Part shown: in pieces, positions 17,990 to 25,935 of the stretch | How positions within the stretch are numbered: position 1 is the first letter of the stretch | Layout: every line of letters begins with the position of its first letter | DNA from: JAHWJR01 sp035942035 | Lineage (GTDB): Bacteria > Actinomycetota > Acidimicrobiia > Acidimicrobiales > CADCSY01 | DNA: 41,227 bases | Direction: 5' to 3' | Assembly: GCA_035942035.1 (NCBI GenBank) | Contig: DASZDK010000090.1 | Location: forward strand, 1-41,227 | The notes under the pieces: generated by a model | Told to the model about the DNA's origin: nothing | What the model saw: the letters and a program-made list of their open reading frames with translations, nothing else | Databases searched by the model: none | Translations under genes and position numbers: made by a program

Positions 17990-19252
17990 CTAGGGGCGCA
18001 CCACTGCCGAGAGCACGGCCTGGAGCTTGGCCCGGGTCTCGGCCAGCTCGGTGAGCGGGTCGGAGTCGGCCACGATGCCGGTGCCGGCGAAGAGGCGGGC
18101 CCGGTTGCCGTCGAGCTCGGCTCCCCGGATGGCCACGGCGAAGCGACCGTTGCCGGCGGCGTCGACCCAGCCGACGGCGCCGGTGTAGCGCCCCCGGTCC
18201 AGGCGCTCGAGTCGCCGGATCAGCTCCTGGGCCGGGGCCACCGGCCAACCGCACACCGCGGGAGTGGGGTGCAGGGCGGCCACCAGGTCGAGGACCGAGG
18301 CCGGCGGTGACGACAGCCGCCCTTCGACCAGGCTGGCCAGGTGCTGGACGTTGGCCGAGGCCACGATGCCCGGCTCCGGTTCGGAGTCGACGTAGGAGCA
18401 GAACGGCAGGACGGCGTCGAGCACCATGTCGATGGTGATCTGGTGTTCGGCCCGGTCCTTGGCCGACGACAGCAGCGAGGCGGCCAGCCGGGCATCGACC
18501 GCCGGGTCGCCGCTGCGCAGCGTCGTGCCTGCCATGGGATGCGAGCGCACCACGTCGCCGGAGCGGGACACCAGCAGCTCCGGGCTGGCGCCGACCAGGC
18601 CCTCGACCCCGTAGATCATGGCCGAGGGATAGGCCGCCGCCAGGCGGCGGAGCACGGCCCCGGCCGACAGCGGCGCGTCCGCCTCCACCACGACCTCACG
18701 GGCGAGCACCACCTTGTCGACCTCTCCCCGCCGAACGGCCTCGACCGCCTGGGCCACGGCCTCGCACCACTCCTCGGCCGGGCGGCTGGCGCGCACCTCG
18801 TAGGCCCCGGGGCCGGGGGGCTCGACGGCGGGCTGGGAAGGGGCCACGGCGGGGGCAGGAGCGTTCTCGGCCGCCACCGTGGTGGTCCACGCCGTCCCGT
18901 CGGCCGCTCGACCGACGATCAGCGAGGGGATCACCACCGAGGCCGGGGCGTCGTCGGAGAACGGCAGGGCGGCGAAGGCCACCGGCCCGCAGCCGGGCAG
19001 GCCCACCTCGTCACGGCGCTCGATGGCCCCCAGGGCCCGTTCGACCTCGCCGGCGGCCGCCCCCAGGCGCCCGGGGCCGACCGGCAGCGGCACGCGGATG
19101 GCGAGACCGGTGCCCGCCATGCCGCTCCCGTCGGCGGCGAAGATCATCCCGTCGGGCCCGGCCACGTCGAGCAGGTCGAGGTCACCTCGAGTGCGGGTCG
19201 TGGAGGCGACCAGTGCTCCGGCAGGGACGGGGGCTGCGGGCGGCGCGCTCAC
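17990..19252 (-). CDS. menF: Isochorismate synthase
   Basis: MenF converts chorismate to isochorismate, the entry step of the menaquinone pathway. The 420-residue protein has the chorismate-binding domain in its C-terminal two thirds: DKVVLAREVVVEA with the catalytic Lys, GASPELLVSRSGDVVRSHPMAGT, HLASLVEGRL, ALHPTPAVCGWP, and FAGTGIVADSDPLTELAET with the Mg-binding Glu. The open frame extends further upstream but is only a shadow of menG there. The GTG at 19252 overlaps the menG stop (GTGA), so menG and menF form one transcript. Similar enzymes make isochorismate for siderophores; the men context decides here. Confidence 0.92.
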   Translation of the reverse strand: MSAPPAAPVPAGALVASTTRTRGDLDLLDVAGPDGMIFAADGSGMAGTGLAIRVPLPVGPGRLGAAAGEVERALGAIERRDEVGLPGCGPVAFAALPFSDDAPASVVIPSLIVGRAADGTAWTTTVAAENAPAPAVAPSQPAVEPPGPGAYEVRASRPAEEWCEAVAQAVEAVRRGEVDKVVLAREVVVEADAPLSAGAVLRRLAAAYPSAMIYGVEGLVGASPELLVSRSGDVVRSHPMAGTTLRSGDPAVDARLAASLLSSAKDRAEHQITIDMVLDAVLPFCSYVDSEPEPGIVASANVQHLASLVEGRLSSPPASVLDLVAALHPTPAVCGWPVAPAQELIRRLERLDRGRYTGAVGWVDAAGNGRFAVAIRGAELDGNRARLFAGTGIVADSDPLTELAETRAKLQAVLSAVVRP

Positions 19253-19935
19253 CCGCCGTCCCGCGTGGCGAGCAGCAGCTGGCTGATGCCGCCGCTCAGC
19301 AGGTGCCGCTCGGCGTCGGCGAAGCCGGCCGAGGCCAACATGGCCAGCAGGCGGGGTGGCTCGGGCAGGTAGGCGACGGAACGGGGCAGGTAGCGGTAGG
19401 CGGCGGGGTCGGACAGCAGGCCCCCGAGCACGGGCACCACCCGCCCGAAGTACACGGCGTGGCCCCACCGCAGCAGCGGGTGGGGGGGAGTGGCCACCTC
19501 CAGCAGGGCGATGCGGCCTCCGGGGCGCACGACGCGGGCCAACTCGGCGAAGAAGGCGTCGAGGTCGACGAGGTTGCGCAGGGCGAACCCGCACGTGGCC
19601 CCGTCGGCGCACCCGTCGGCCACCGGCAGGCGCAGGATGTCGGCCTGGACCAGGGGAGCGGCGGTGCGGGCGGCGGCGAGCATGCCGGCGGAGAAGTCCA
19701 CGCCGACGGGACGGTGCCGGCCCCGTGCCAGCAGGCGGCAGAAGTCTCCGGTGCCGGCGGCCAGGTCGAGCACCCTCGAGCCCGCCGGCAGGGCCAGCGC
19801 GTCGACCGCCCGCCGGCGCCACCGCGTGTCGAGGCGCCCGGTCATGATGCGGTTCACCATGTCGTAGCGAGGGGCGATGGCGTCGAACATGCCCCGGACG
19901 GCCACGACCTTCTCCGCTCCGGTGGGCAGCTCCAC
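19249..19935 (-). CDS. menG: Demethylmenaquinone methyltransferase
   Basis: MenG (UbiE family) performs the last step, a SAM-dependent C-methylation of demethylmenaquinone. The 228-residue protein has MFDAIAPRYDMVNRIMT near residue 16, the SAM motif VLDLAAGTGDFCRLLA, VGVDFSAGMLAAA, and the family signature region GFALRNLVDLDAFFAELARVVRPGG, with the UbiE-specific tail YRYLPRSVAYLPEP. The GTG at 19935 is preceded by TAGAGT and a 6-nt spacer. It is translationally coupled to menF. Confidence 0.94.
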   Translation of the reverse strand: MELPTGAEKVVAVRGMFDAIAPRYDMVNRIMTGRLDTRWRRRAVDALALPAGSRVLDLAAGTGDFCRLLARGRHRPVGVDFSAGMLAAARTAAPLVQADILRLPVADGCADGATCGFALRNLVDLDAFFAELARVVRPGGRIALLEVATPPHPLLRWGHAVYFGRVVPVLGGLLSDPAAYRYLPRSVAYLPEPPRLLAMLASAGFADAERHLLSGGISQLLLATRDGG

Positions 19936-19941
19936 CGGCTC

Positions 19942-19947
19942 ACTCTA
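19942..19947 (-). promoter_or_regulatory. Putative -10 of menG-menF (leaderless)
   Basis: On the minus strand TAGAGT is followed by 6 nt and the GTG at 19935. Confidence 0.4.
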
Positions 19948-19999
19948 GGAGGCCGATGCCTCCCGGCCCCTTGCGTGCGCCTCCGGCAACGGACGCGAT

Positions 20000-20028
20000 C
20001 GTGCCCGGGCCGTGAGGGCCCGGGCACG
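20000..20028 (-). terminator. 12-bp hairpin downstream of the channel-like gene
   Basis: The arms at 20000-20011 and 20017-20028 are perfectly complementary over 12 bp, with a 5-nt loop. The hairpin lies 21 nt beyond the stop of the gene at 20049-21002 and upstream of the menG promoter, so it probably ends that transcript. No T-run follows. Confidence 0.6.
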
Positions 20029-20048
20029 AGATGGGGGCAGAGGGGGTC

Positions 20049-21002
20049 CTACCGGCGGTCGGACGGGCGCTCACCGCGGGGGCGCAGCGGCGCCCGGCGG
20101 GGCCGGTCGCCCCTTCGCCCGGCCGGCGCGGTGGCGGGCGAGGGCGCCGGCACGGGCGCGGGCGGGGGGGCCTCCTCCAGCTCCAGGTACTCCACCTCGT
20201 CGGTCTCGTGCGCCTGCGGTGGCTGCTGGGCGGGCAGCGGCTGCCGCTCGGTCGGTGCCTGCTCGTGACCGTTGTGCTGGCGCCTCTGGTCGTCCTGGCG
20301 CTGGGAGCGCATGTGCTCCCGGGCCTGCGGCGCCTCCTGCTCGATCCGGTTCAGGGCCTGCTCCCAACGGCTGCGCATGGGCTGGATCCCACCACCACCG
20401 ATGGCGATGATGGCCGAGCCGGCGACGACGGCCAGCAGGGCGTAGAACAGGCCGGTGACGATCTCGGGAGCGATCTGGAGCTGGCTCAGGGCGGCGAAGA
20501 CGCCAACGGCGAGGATGGCCGCCGACGCCGTGACGGCGAGAGGGCGGCCGTAGCTGAGCCCGCCGAGGCTGTTCTCGATCAGGCCCTTGGCGGCGGCGGC
20601 GATGGCGGCGGCCACCACGATGATGATGATGGCGGCGATGACCTTGGGCAGGTAGGCGATGACGCCGTTGAGCAGCTGACTCACGGGATTGGGCCCGAAC
20701 ACGCCGAAGGCCAGCTGGAGCACGAGCAGGAACAGCGCGTAGAAGATGACCTTGCCCAGGATGTCGCTGGCGTCGTAGTCGGAGCGTGACAGTGCCTTCT
20801 TGATCCCGCCGCGTTCCACGGCCCGGTCGAAGCCGACCCGCTCGAGGGCGGCGTTGGCGACCCGACCGATGACCTTGGCCACGAAGTAGCCGATGACCAG
20901 GATGGCGAGGAAGCCGAGCAGCTTGGGAACGAAGACGGTGACGCTGCGGAACGCGTCCTCCACGCCTTGCCCCAGGTCAACGGCGACGAGTGGGTTCTCC
21001 AC
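20049..21002 (-). CDS. TM-helix (MscS-like/CmpX-type) membrane channel protein with Pro-rich tail
   Basis: This 317-residue membrane protein has about five hydrophobic segments between residues 20 and 210, for example VPKLLGFLAILVIGYFVAKVIG, then VIAYLPKVIAAIIIIVVAAAI. These are repeats of the conserved TM helix found in small mechanosensitive channel relatives. The cytosolic beta domain of true MscS is absent. A charged, Gln/Pro/Arg-rich cytoplasmic tail of about 100 residues follows, with a TDEVEYLELEEAPPP patch. The GTG at 21002 is chosen over an upstream ATG because AAGGAG lies 9 nt before it. A hairpin follows the stop. An osmotic or envelope role is likely but unproven. Confidence 0.8.
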   Translation of the reverse strand: MENPLVAVDLGQGVEDAFRSVTVFVPKLLGFLAILVIGYFVAKVIGRVANAALERVGFDRAVERGGIKKALSRSDYDASDILGKVIFYALFLLVLQLAFGVFGPNPVSQLLNGVIAYLPKVIAAIIIIVVAAAIAAAAKGLIENSLGGLSYGRPLAVTASAAILAVGVFAALSQLQIAPEIVTGLFYALLAVVAGSAIIAIGGGGIQPMRSRWEQALNRIEQEAPQAREHMRSQRQDDQRRQHNGHEQAPTERQPLPAQQPPQAHETDEVEYLELEEAPPPAPVPAPSPATAPAGRRGDRPRRAPLRPRGERPSDRR

Positions 21003-21095
21003 GGCGCTTTTCTCCTTCGTTGCTTCGGGGGGGTGCGCGCCGCTGTACCCCTCAACCACCTGGGAGAACCGTGGCCGGCGTCCGGCGACCGGTGG

Positions 21096-21287
21096 TCAGA
21101 CGGCGTCGGGCTGTTCGAGGTCGCAGTGCCGGCACCGGGGATAGGCACGCGACGTCGGGCGCCGGCAGTGGGCGCAGCGGTAGACCCGCACCTGGCCTCG
21201 GCGCAGGCGCCCGATCACCGCCGCCAGCAACCCGCCCACGGCGACCACGATGACCACCTCGATGGCGTCACCCACCAGCTCAGCCAT
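21096..21287 (-). CDS. Small membrane protein with zinc ribbon
   Basis: This 63-residue protein has one hydrophobic helix (residues 9-26, IEVVIVVAVGGLLAAVIG), then a basic turn, then CAHCRRPTSRAYPRCRHC, a compact C-x2-C-x10-C-x2-C zinc ribbon on the probable cytoplasmic side. No enzymatic residues are seen. The ATG at 21287 is 31 nt from the divergent DUF3152 gene. The 93 bp between its stop and the downstream channel gene contains only that gene's ribosome binding site. I do not recognise a named family; a membrane-tethered adaptor is possible. Confidence 0.65.
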   Translation of the reverse strand: MAELVGDAIEVVIVVAVGGLLAAVIGRLRRGQVRVYRCAHCRRPTSRAYPRCRHCDLEQPDAV

Positions 21288-21318
21288 GTCCGAGTCTGTC
21301 TGGTGACGGCACACTGGC

Positions 21319-21963
21319 GTGGTGGGACGGCGGGGTTGGGTGCCGATGGCCGTGGTGTGCCTCCTCGTCCCGGCCGGTTGTGGTGCGGGCCCGGACCCCA
21401 GCCTGAGCCGCTCCGTGCCGAGGGCGTCGACCCCGTCCACCACTCCTGTGGTCGAGGTCCACTACCGCATCGAGCGGCGCACCGACGACCCTGCCACCGC
21501 CGGGTTCACCGAGGTGGTCCGCCACACCCTCGGTGACGCCCGCGGCTGGGAGGGTGCCGGCTTCCGGTTGGTGGAGGACCCGGGGGCGGAGTACGTGATC
21601 GTGCTGGCCGAGGGCGAGGAGGTCGATGTCCTGTGCCTTCCCTACCGCACCGGTGGCCGGTTCTCGTGCCAGAACGGGCCGGTGGTGGCCATGAACGCCG
21701 ACCGCTGGCGCACGGCGACCGACCGGTGGACGGGGGATGTCGCCGACTACCGGCGGATGCTGGTGAACCATGAGGTGGGGCACCTGCTGGGACAGCACCA
21801 CCCCCCCGACCCCCAGTGCCCGGCACCGGGACAGCCGGCGCCCGTCATGGCCCAGCAGAGCACGGAGCTGAACGGGTGCCTGCCCAACCCGTGGCCGCTT
21901 CCGGAGGAGGTGGAGGCGGCGGCCCGCCACGACGAGCCTCTGGCGCCCCCGTACGAGCGATGA
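21319..21963 (+). CDS. DUF3152 protein, probable secreted zinc metalloprotease-like lipoprotein
   Basis: This 214-residue protein begins with a signal peptide that ends in a lipobox-like LVPAGC (Cys21). A Ser/Thr/Pro-rich spacer leads to the DUF3152 domain. That domain holds HEVGHLLGQHH around residues 154-164, which fits the metzincin pattern HExxHxxGxxH, and a nearby VMAQQS that could be the Met-turn. The protein is therefore likely exported, membrane-anchored and zinc-binding, with a possible peptidase activity that has not been shown. Two GTG codons in tandem (21319 and 21322) can serve as start. Confidence 0.85.
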   Translation: MVGRRGWVPMAVVCLLVPAGCGAGPDPSLSRSVPRASTPSTTPVVEVHYRIERRTDDPATAGFTEVVRHTLGDARGWEGAGFRLVEDPGAEYVIVLAEGEEVDVLCLPYRTGGRFSCQNGPVVAMNADRWRTATDRWTGDVADYRRMLVNHEVGHLLGQHHPPDPQCPAPGQPAPVMAQQSTELNGCLPNPWPLPEEVEAAARHDEPLAPPYER

Positions 21964-21995
21964 CGCTCAGCAGTGGGGGAACGCTCCCGGGGCGC

Positions 21996-22352
21996 TCAGC
22001 TGAACCAGATGCGTTGGTAGTCGCGGCTCTGGGGGTGCAGCAGCAGGGCCAGCAGGGCGACGTCGAACATGAGGTTGATGCCGTTGGCCACGTTGAGCCC
22101 CAAGCGGACGAGGGACCCGGCCAGCACGATGGCGGCCACGGCGACGGCGACGACGTAGCCCCAGTTCTGGTCGTTGGCGACTCCGAACCCTCCGGCGGCG
22201 TAGGCGACCACGACGACCAGGCCGAGGAGCACGCCGAACACCAGGAAGGGGAACTGGAACAGCAACCCGAACACCGCGTTGGCGTAGAGGAGGAACACGG
22301 CGATCTGCAGCGTCTGGGGTTGGGACGGGTTCGTCCAGCGGCGGGTCTCCAT
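21996..22352 (-). CDS. Small integral membrane protein of unknown function
   Basis: The 118-residue protein has a short soluble start (METRRWTNPSQPQTL) and then four hydrophobic segments: around 17-30, 32-55, 65-82 and 86-105. The loop FGVANDQNWGY separates the second and third. I do not recognise the family. The ATG at 22352 shares the palindrome CCATGG with the ATG of the divergent nucleotidyltransferase gene, so both genes would start within the same 4 bases. It converges on the DUF3152 gene with a 32-bp gap. Confidence 0.7.
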   Translation of the reverse strand: METRRWTNPSQPQTLQIAVFLLYANAVFGLLFQFPFLVFGVLLGLVVVVAYAAGGFGVANDQNWGYVVAVAVAAIVLAGSLVRLGLNVANGINLMFDVALLALLLHPQSRDYQRIWFS

Positions 22353-23115
22353 GGCTGACAGTCTGGCAGCCCTCGTCCTGGCCGCCGGTGCCGGCCGCCG
22401 GCTGCGCCCACTGACCGACATCCGCCCCAAGGCGCTGTGCCCGGTGGGCAACGTCCCCCTGGTCGACCTGGCCATCGGCCGGGTGGCGCCCGTGGTCGGC
22501 ACCGGCGCTGACGCGGTGGCGGTGAACGTCCACCACGGTCGTGACCAGCTCGAGGCCCATCTCGCCGGTCGGGTCCACCTCTCGGTGGAGGAGCCGGTCG
22601 CCCTGGGCACGGCCGGGGCGGTGGCCAACCTGCGCGGCTGGCTCGACGGGCGTCCGGTGCTGGTCGTCAACGCCGACGCCTGGCACCGCGCCGACCTCGG
22701 CGCCATGGTCGAGGGCTGGGACGGGCATCGGGTGCGGGTCCTGGTCGCCGGCCGGCACGGTGGGGAACTGCGGCCGGCCAGCCGGGTGCTGGGCTCGGTG
22801 GTGCCGTGGTCGGTGGTGCAGTCACTGCCAGTCGAGCCCTCGGGGCTCTACGAGGTGTGCTGGCGGCACCACCAGGCGGAGGGCCGCCTGGAGGTCATCG
22901 CCCACGACGTGGCGTTCGTCGACTGCGGGACGCCCGCCGACTATCTCGACGCCAACCTGGCGGTGTCCGGCGGCCAGCCGGTGGTGGGGCCGGGGGCGGT
23001 GGTCGAGGGCACGTTGGTGCGCTCGGTGGTGTGGCCAGGCGGGGTGGTCGGCGCCGGTGAGGTGCTGGTCGACTCCGTCCGGGTGGGGGAGACCCTCACC
23101 GTGCGCGCCCGCTGA
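22351..23115 (+). CDS. Sugar-phosphate nucleotidyltransferase
   Basis: This 254-residue protein has the nucleotidyltransferase signature LVLAAGAGRRLRPLTDIRPKALCPVGNVPLV at the N-terminus, NVHHGRDQL, VEEPVALGTAGAV and VVNADAW with the metal-binding Asp. The C-terminus is a short left-handed beta-helix-like stretch (VVGPGAVVEGTLVRSVVWPGG). Such enzymes make NDP-sugars from sugar-1-phosphates; the layout is closest to MurU/RmlA/ManC-type proteins, and the sugar cannot be named. The last 175 bp overlap the convergent rlmN frame. The start shares CCATGG with the divergent membrane protein gene. Confidence 0.88.
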   Translation: MADSLAALVLAAGAGRRLRPLTDIRPKALCPVGNVPLVDLAIGRVAPVVGTGADAVAVNVHHGRDQLEAHLAGRVHLSVEEPVALGTAGAVANLRGWLDGRPVLVVNADAWHRADLGAMVEGWDGHRVRVLVAGRHGGELRPASRVLGSVVPWSVVQSLPVEPSGLYEVCWRHHQAEGRLEVIAHDVAFVDCGTPADYLDANLAVSGGQPVVGPGAVVEGTLVRSVVWPGGVVGAGEVLVDSVRVGETLTVRAR

Positions 23116-24128
23116 GCGGGGCGGGACTGGGTGGCGCGGAGCTGCCCGCAGGCGGCGTCGATGGCCGTGCCCCGGTTCTGGCGCACGGTGACGTTGACGC
23201 CCAGGTCGCGGAGGCGGTCACGGAAGGCCCGGACGCCGGCCGGCGGTGTTCCCGGGGTGGCGTAGCCGGGCGTGGGGTTGAGGGGGATGAGGTTGACGTG
23301 GGCCCGCAGCGGACGGGCCAGCGCCGCCAGCTCGGCGGCATCGGACGGCCGGTCGTTGGTGGCGTCGATCAGCGCCCACTCGAACGACAGGCGCCGGCCG
23401 GTGGCCGCCAGGTAGCGCCGGCAGGCTGCCACCAGCGCCTCCAGGGGGTAACGCCGGTTGACGGGGACGAGCTCGTTGCGCAGGTCGTCGTTGGCGGCAT
23501 GGAGCGACACCGCCAGGTTCACCGGCAGGTCCTCACCAGCCAGCCGGTCGATCCCGGGGATGATCCCCACGGTGGAGATGGTCAGGTGCCGGGCGGACAG
23601 GCCGAGGTCGTCGTGCAGCCGGTGCACGGCCGCCCACACCCGGTCGTAGTTGGCCAGCGGCTCGCCCATCCCCATGAACACCACGTTGGACAGCCGGCGG
23701 GGACGGGCGCGTCGGGCTGCCCGCACCACCTGCTCCACGATCTCGCCGGTCGCCAGGTTGCGCCCGAAACCTGCCTGCCCGGTGGCGCAGAAGCCACAGC
23801 CCATGGCGCAGCCCGCCTGCGACGACACGCACACCGTCGAACGTCCGGGAGCGTGCATCAGCACGGTCTCGATCGAGGCCCCGTCGTCGAGGTTCCACAG
23901 CCACTTCACGGTGTCGCCACCGTCGCTCACCGACTCGACGGCGGTGGTCAGCGCCAGCGGGAGACGTTCGTCCAGCTCTTGGCGCAGGCGGCGAGGGAGG
24001 TCGGTCATGTCGGCGGGGTCGAGCAGCCGGCGGTACAGGCCGTCCCAGGCCTGGCGTACCCGGTAGGACGGCTCATCGGCCAGGAGAGCGGCGAGGTGGT
24101 CGACGCCGGCGTCGTAGCGGGTGGCCAT
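22941..24128 (-). CDS. rlmN: 23S rRNA (adenine-2503-C2) methyltransferase with C-terminal extension
   Basis: RlmN is a radical SAM enzyme that methylates A2503 of 23S rRNA (and in some bacteria tRNA A37). The CAMGCGFCATG motif holds the Fe-S cluster, FMGMGEPLANYD and STVGIIPGI are typical, and the catalytic Cys is in DAACGQL near the usual end. The frame then continues for about 65 residues of Thr/Pro/Ser-rich, low-complexity sequence antisense to the nucleotidyltransferase gene. That tail is unlike other RlmN proteins and may reflect a lost stop codon or a sequence error. The ATG at 24128 is preceded by TAGCCT and 6 nt. Confidence 0.9.
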   Translation of the reverse strand: MATRYDAGVDHLAALLADEPSYRVRQAWDGLYRRLLDPADMTDLPRRLRQELDERLPLALTTAVESVSDGGDTVKWLWNLDDGASIETVLMHAPGRSTVCVSSQAGCAMGCGFCATGQAGFGRNLATGEIVEQVVRAARRARPRRLSNVVFMGMGEPLANYDRVWAAVHRLHDDLGLSARHLTISTVGIIPGIDRLAGEDLPVNLAVSLHAANDDLRNELVPVNRRYPLEALVAACRRYLAATGRRLSFEWALIDATNDRPSDAAELAALARPLRAHVNLIPLNPTPGYATPGTPPAGVRAFRDRLRDLGVNVTVRQNRGTAIDAACGQLRATQSRPAQRARTVRVSPTRTESTSTSPAPTTPPGHTTERTNVPSTTAPGPTTGWPPDTARLASR

Positions 24129-24134
24129 GGGATC

Positions 24135-24140
24135 AGGCTA
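24135..24140 (-). promoter_or_regulatory. Putative -10 of rlmN (leaderless)
   Basis: On the minus strand TAGCCT is followed by 6 nt and the ATG at 24128. Confidence 0.45.
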
Positions 24141-24191
24141 GGAGCCCGAGCGGGCGGCGACGGCGTCCCCGGGCACGGGGCCGGCCGGCAG

Positions 24192-24197
24192 TAGCGT
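24192..24197 (+). promoter_or_regulatory. Putative -10 of the VIT1-like gene (leaderless)
   Basis: TAGCGT is followed by 7 nt and the ATG at 24205. It overlaps an in-frame GTG at 24196, which argues against that earlier start. Confidence 0.45.
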
Positions 24198-24204
24198 GGG
24201 CGCC

Positions 24205-24966
24205 ATGGCCGAGTCCCGCCTGGGCCCCGAGGACCCGCCGGAGCGGACCCACCCTGCGCCGCCGGCGGCCCTCGACGAGCACCACCATCGCGACGTCCAG
24301 GGCGGCGCGGCACGGGCTGCGGTGTTCGGCATGAGCGACGGGCTGGTGTCCAACCTCGGCCTGATCCTCGGCGTGGCCGGCGCCGGGCCAGCGCCGGCGG
24401 TGGTGCGCGTGGCCGGGCTGGCTGGCCTGGTGGCCGGGGCCATCTCCATGGCCGCCGGCGAGTACAACTCCATGAAGGTGCAGTCCGAGCTGCTGGAGCG
24501 GGAGCTCGAGCTCGAGCGACGCGAGCTCCGGCGCAATCCCGAACAGGAGACCGCCGAGCTGGTGACGCTCTACGAGTTGCGGGGCATGGACCCGCAGCAG
24601 GCCCGTGAGGTGGCCGAGGTCGTCATGAGCGACCCCGACGTGGCGTTGGAGACCCATGCCCGGGAGGAACTGGGTCTCGACCCGGAACAGCTGGGCTCGC
24701 CCACCGCCGCCGCCACCTCCTCGTTCGCCGCCTTCTCCCTGGGAGCGCTGGTGCCGCTGGTGCCGTGGTTCTTGACGTCGGGGACGCCGGCGCTGGTCGC
24801 CTCCCTCATCGCCGCCGTCGTGGCCGCCGTGGCCGTGGGCGCCGCCATCAGCCGCTTCACCGACCGCCCCCTGCCCCGCACCGTCGCCCGCCAGGTGCTG
24901 TTCACCCTGGTGCCGGCGGCCCTCACCTACGCCATCGGCTCGGCCGTGGGAGTGAACGGGATCTAG
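24205..24966 (+). CDS. VIT1/CCC1 family transporter
   Basis: The 253-residue protein begins with a Pro-rich tail and HHH, then the family motif RAAVFGMSDGLVSNLGLILGVAG, then GAISMAAGEYNSMKVQSELLERELELERREL. The last part is the long acidic helix that in VIT1 proteins forms the cytosolic metal-binding domain. Three further membrane segments make up the C-terminal half. These transporters move Fe(II) or Mn(II) out of the cytosol, into vacuoles in plants and outward in bacteria; the substrate here is not certain. The stop shares CTAG with the stop of the convergent mshD. Confidence 0.88.
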   Translation: MAESRLGPEDPPERTHPAPPAALDEHHHRDVQGGAARAAVFGMSDGLVSNLGLILGVAGAGPAPAVVRVAGLAGLVAGAISMAAGEYNSMKVQSELLERELELERRELRRNPEQETAELVTLYELRGMDPQQAREVAEVVMSDPDVALETHAREELGLDPEQLGSPTAAATSSFAAFSLGALVPLVPWFLTSGTPALVASLIAAVVAAVAVGAAISRFTDRPLPRTVARQVLFTLVPAALTYAIGSAVGVNGI

Positions 24967-25892
24967 GCCCGGGCGTCTCGGGGGTCCACGTCCCCCACGT
25001 AGGCGCGGTCGACGTGGTCGACGACGAAGCCCAGGCCCTCGTAGAGGGCGACGGCGCGGTGGTTGACGGCGTCGACGTAGAGCATGCCGTGGCCCAGGCC
25101 CCGCTCCCGGTGGAGCCACTCGAGGCCGGCGAGGACCAGGTCCCGGCCCAGCCCCTGCCCCTGGAAGTCGGGGTCGACGGCGACGACGTAGACCTCTCCC
25201 AACCGGGGCTCGTGGTCGCCGTGGACCTTGGTCCAGCAGAACCCGGCCAGCCGCCCGTCCTGTTCGTGCAACAGGAACCCCTCCGGGTCGAACCAGGGCT
25301 CCTGCTCGTGGGCCTCGATGGTCTCGAGGACCCAACCGCCCTGCTCGGGGTGATGCCGAAAGGCCCGGTTGTTGACCTCCAGCCACTGCTGCTCGTCCTC
25401 GCCCACCCGGAAGGGCCGCAGGGCGATCGGGGCGCCGGCGGTCCCGGTGACGGGCAGGCTCCGGCGCAGCTGCAGCAGGTCGCGGCCGCGGGCCAGACCG
25501 GCCTGGGAGGCGATCTCGTCGGAGGTGTCGGTGGGGCGGTACACCCAGAGGTGGACGTGGCCCCCGCCCTCGGCCCGGATGACGTCGAGGGCGGCGCGCA
25601 GCATCTCGGGCCCGATGGCCAGGGCGTCGTGGCGGTGGTGGGGGTCGATGACCAGGTCGAGGGCCCAGCTCCGGGAACCCCGGCTCACCTGGGTGTAGCC
25701 GACGGGGTGGCCGTGACCGGGTTCCCAGGCGACGAGGCCGGCGAAGCTCTGCCGTCCGCCCGAGGCCATGTCCAGCCATCGGTGCTCGTCGACGGGACGG
25801 TGGCCGTCGGCGCGCTCGGCCAGCTCGAGCAGCTCCTGCACGGCGGCGACGTCTCCCTCGTCGAGCTGTCCCTTGATCTCCAGGTGCCGCAA
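24963..25892 (-). CDS. mshD: Mycothiol synthase
   Basis: MshD acetylates the Cys amine of the mycothiol precursor in the last step of mycothiol synthesis. The 309-residue protein has two tandem GNAT domains. The N-terminal one is degenerate; the C-terminal one has VYVVAVDPDFQGQGLGRDLVLAGL with a clear acetyl-CoA loop, then MLYVDAVNHRAVALYEGLGF. I choose the TTG at 25892 because TAACCT lies 7 nt upstream and the protein then begins RHLEIKGQLDEGD, where family similarity starts. The open frame continues upstream only as shadow of nth. Its presence points to an actinobacterium. Confidence 0.9.
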   Translation of the reverse strand: MRHLEIKGQLDEGDVAAVQELLELAERADGHRPVDEHRWLDMASGGRQSFAGLVAWEPGHGHPVGYTQVSRGSRSWALDLVIDPHHRHDALAIGPEMLRAALDVIRAEGGGHVHLWVYRPTDTSDEIASQAGLARGRDLLQLRRSLPVTGTAGAPIALRPFRVGEDEQQWLEVNNRAFRHHPEQGGWVLETIEAHEQEPWFDPEGFLLHEQDGRLAGFCWTKVHGDHEPRLGEVYVVAVDPDFQGQGLGRDLVLAGLEWLHRERGLGHGMLYVDAVNHRAVALYEGLGFVVDHVDRAYVGDVDPRDARA

Positions 25893-25899
25893 GCCTCGG

Positions 25900-25905
25900 A
25901 GGTTA
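25900..25905 (-). promoter_or_regulatory. Putative -10 of mshD (leaderless, TTG start)
   Basis: On the minus strand TAACCT is followed by 7 nt and the TTG at 25892. The same hexamer serves nth on the other strand, 16 bp away. Confidence 0.45.
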
Positions 25906-25921
25906 GAGGGGCGCGTCCGCC

Positions 25922-25927
25922 TAACCT
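25922..25927 (+). promoter_or_regulatory. Putative -10 of nth (leaderless)
   Basis: TAACCT is followed by 8 nt and the GTG at 25936. With the mshD hexamer it forms a very compact divergent promoter. Confidence 0.45.
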
Positions 25928-25935
25928 CGGTCCTC

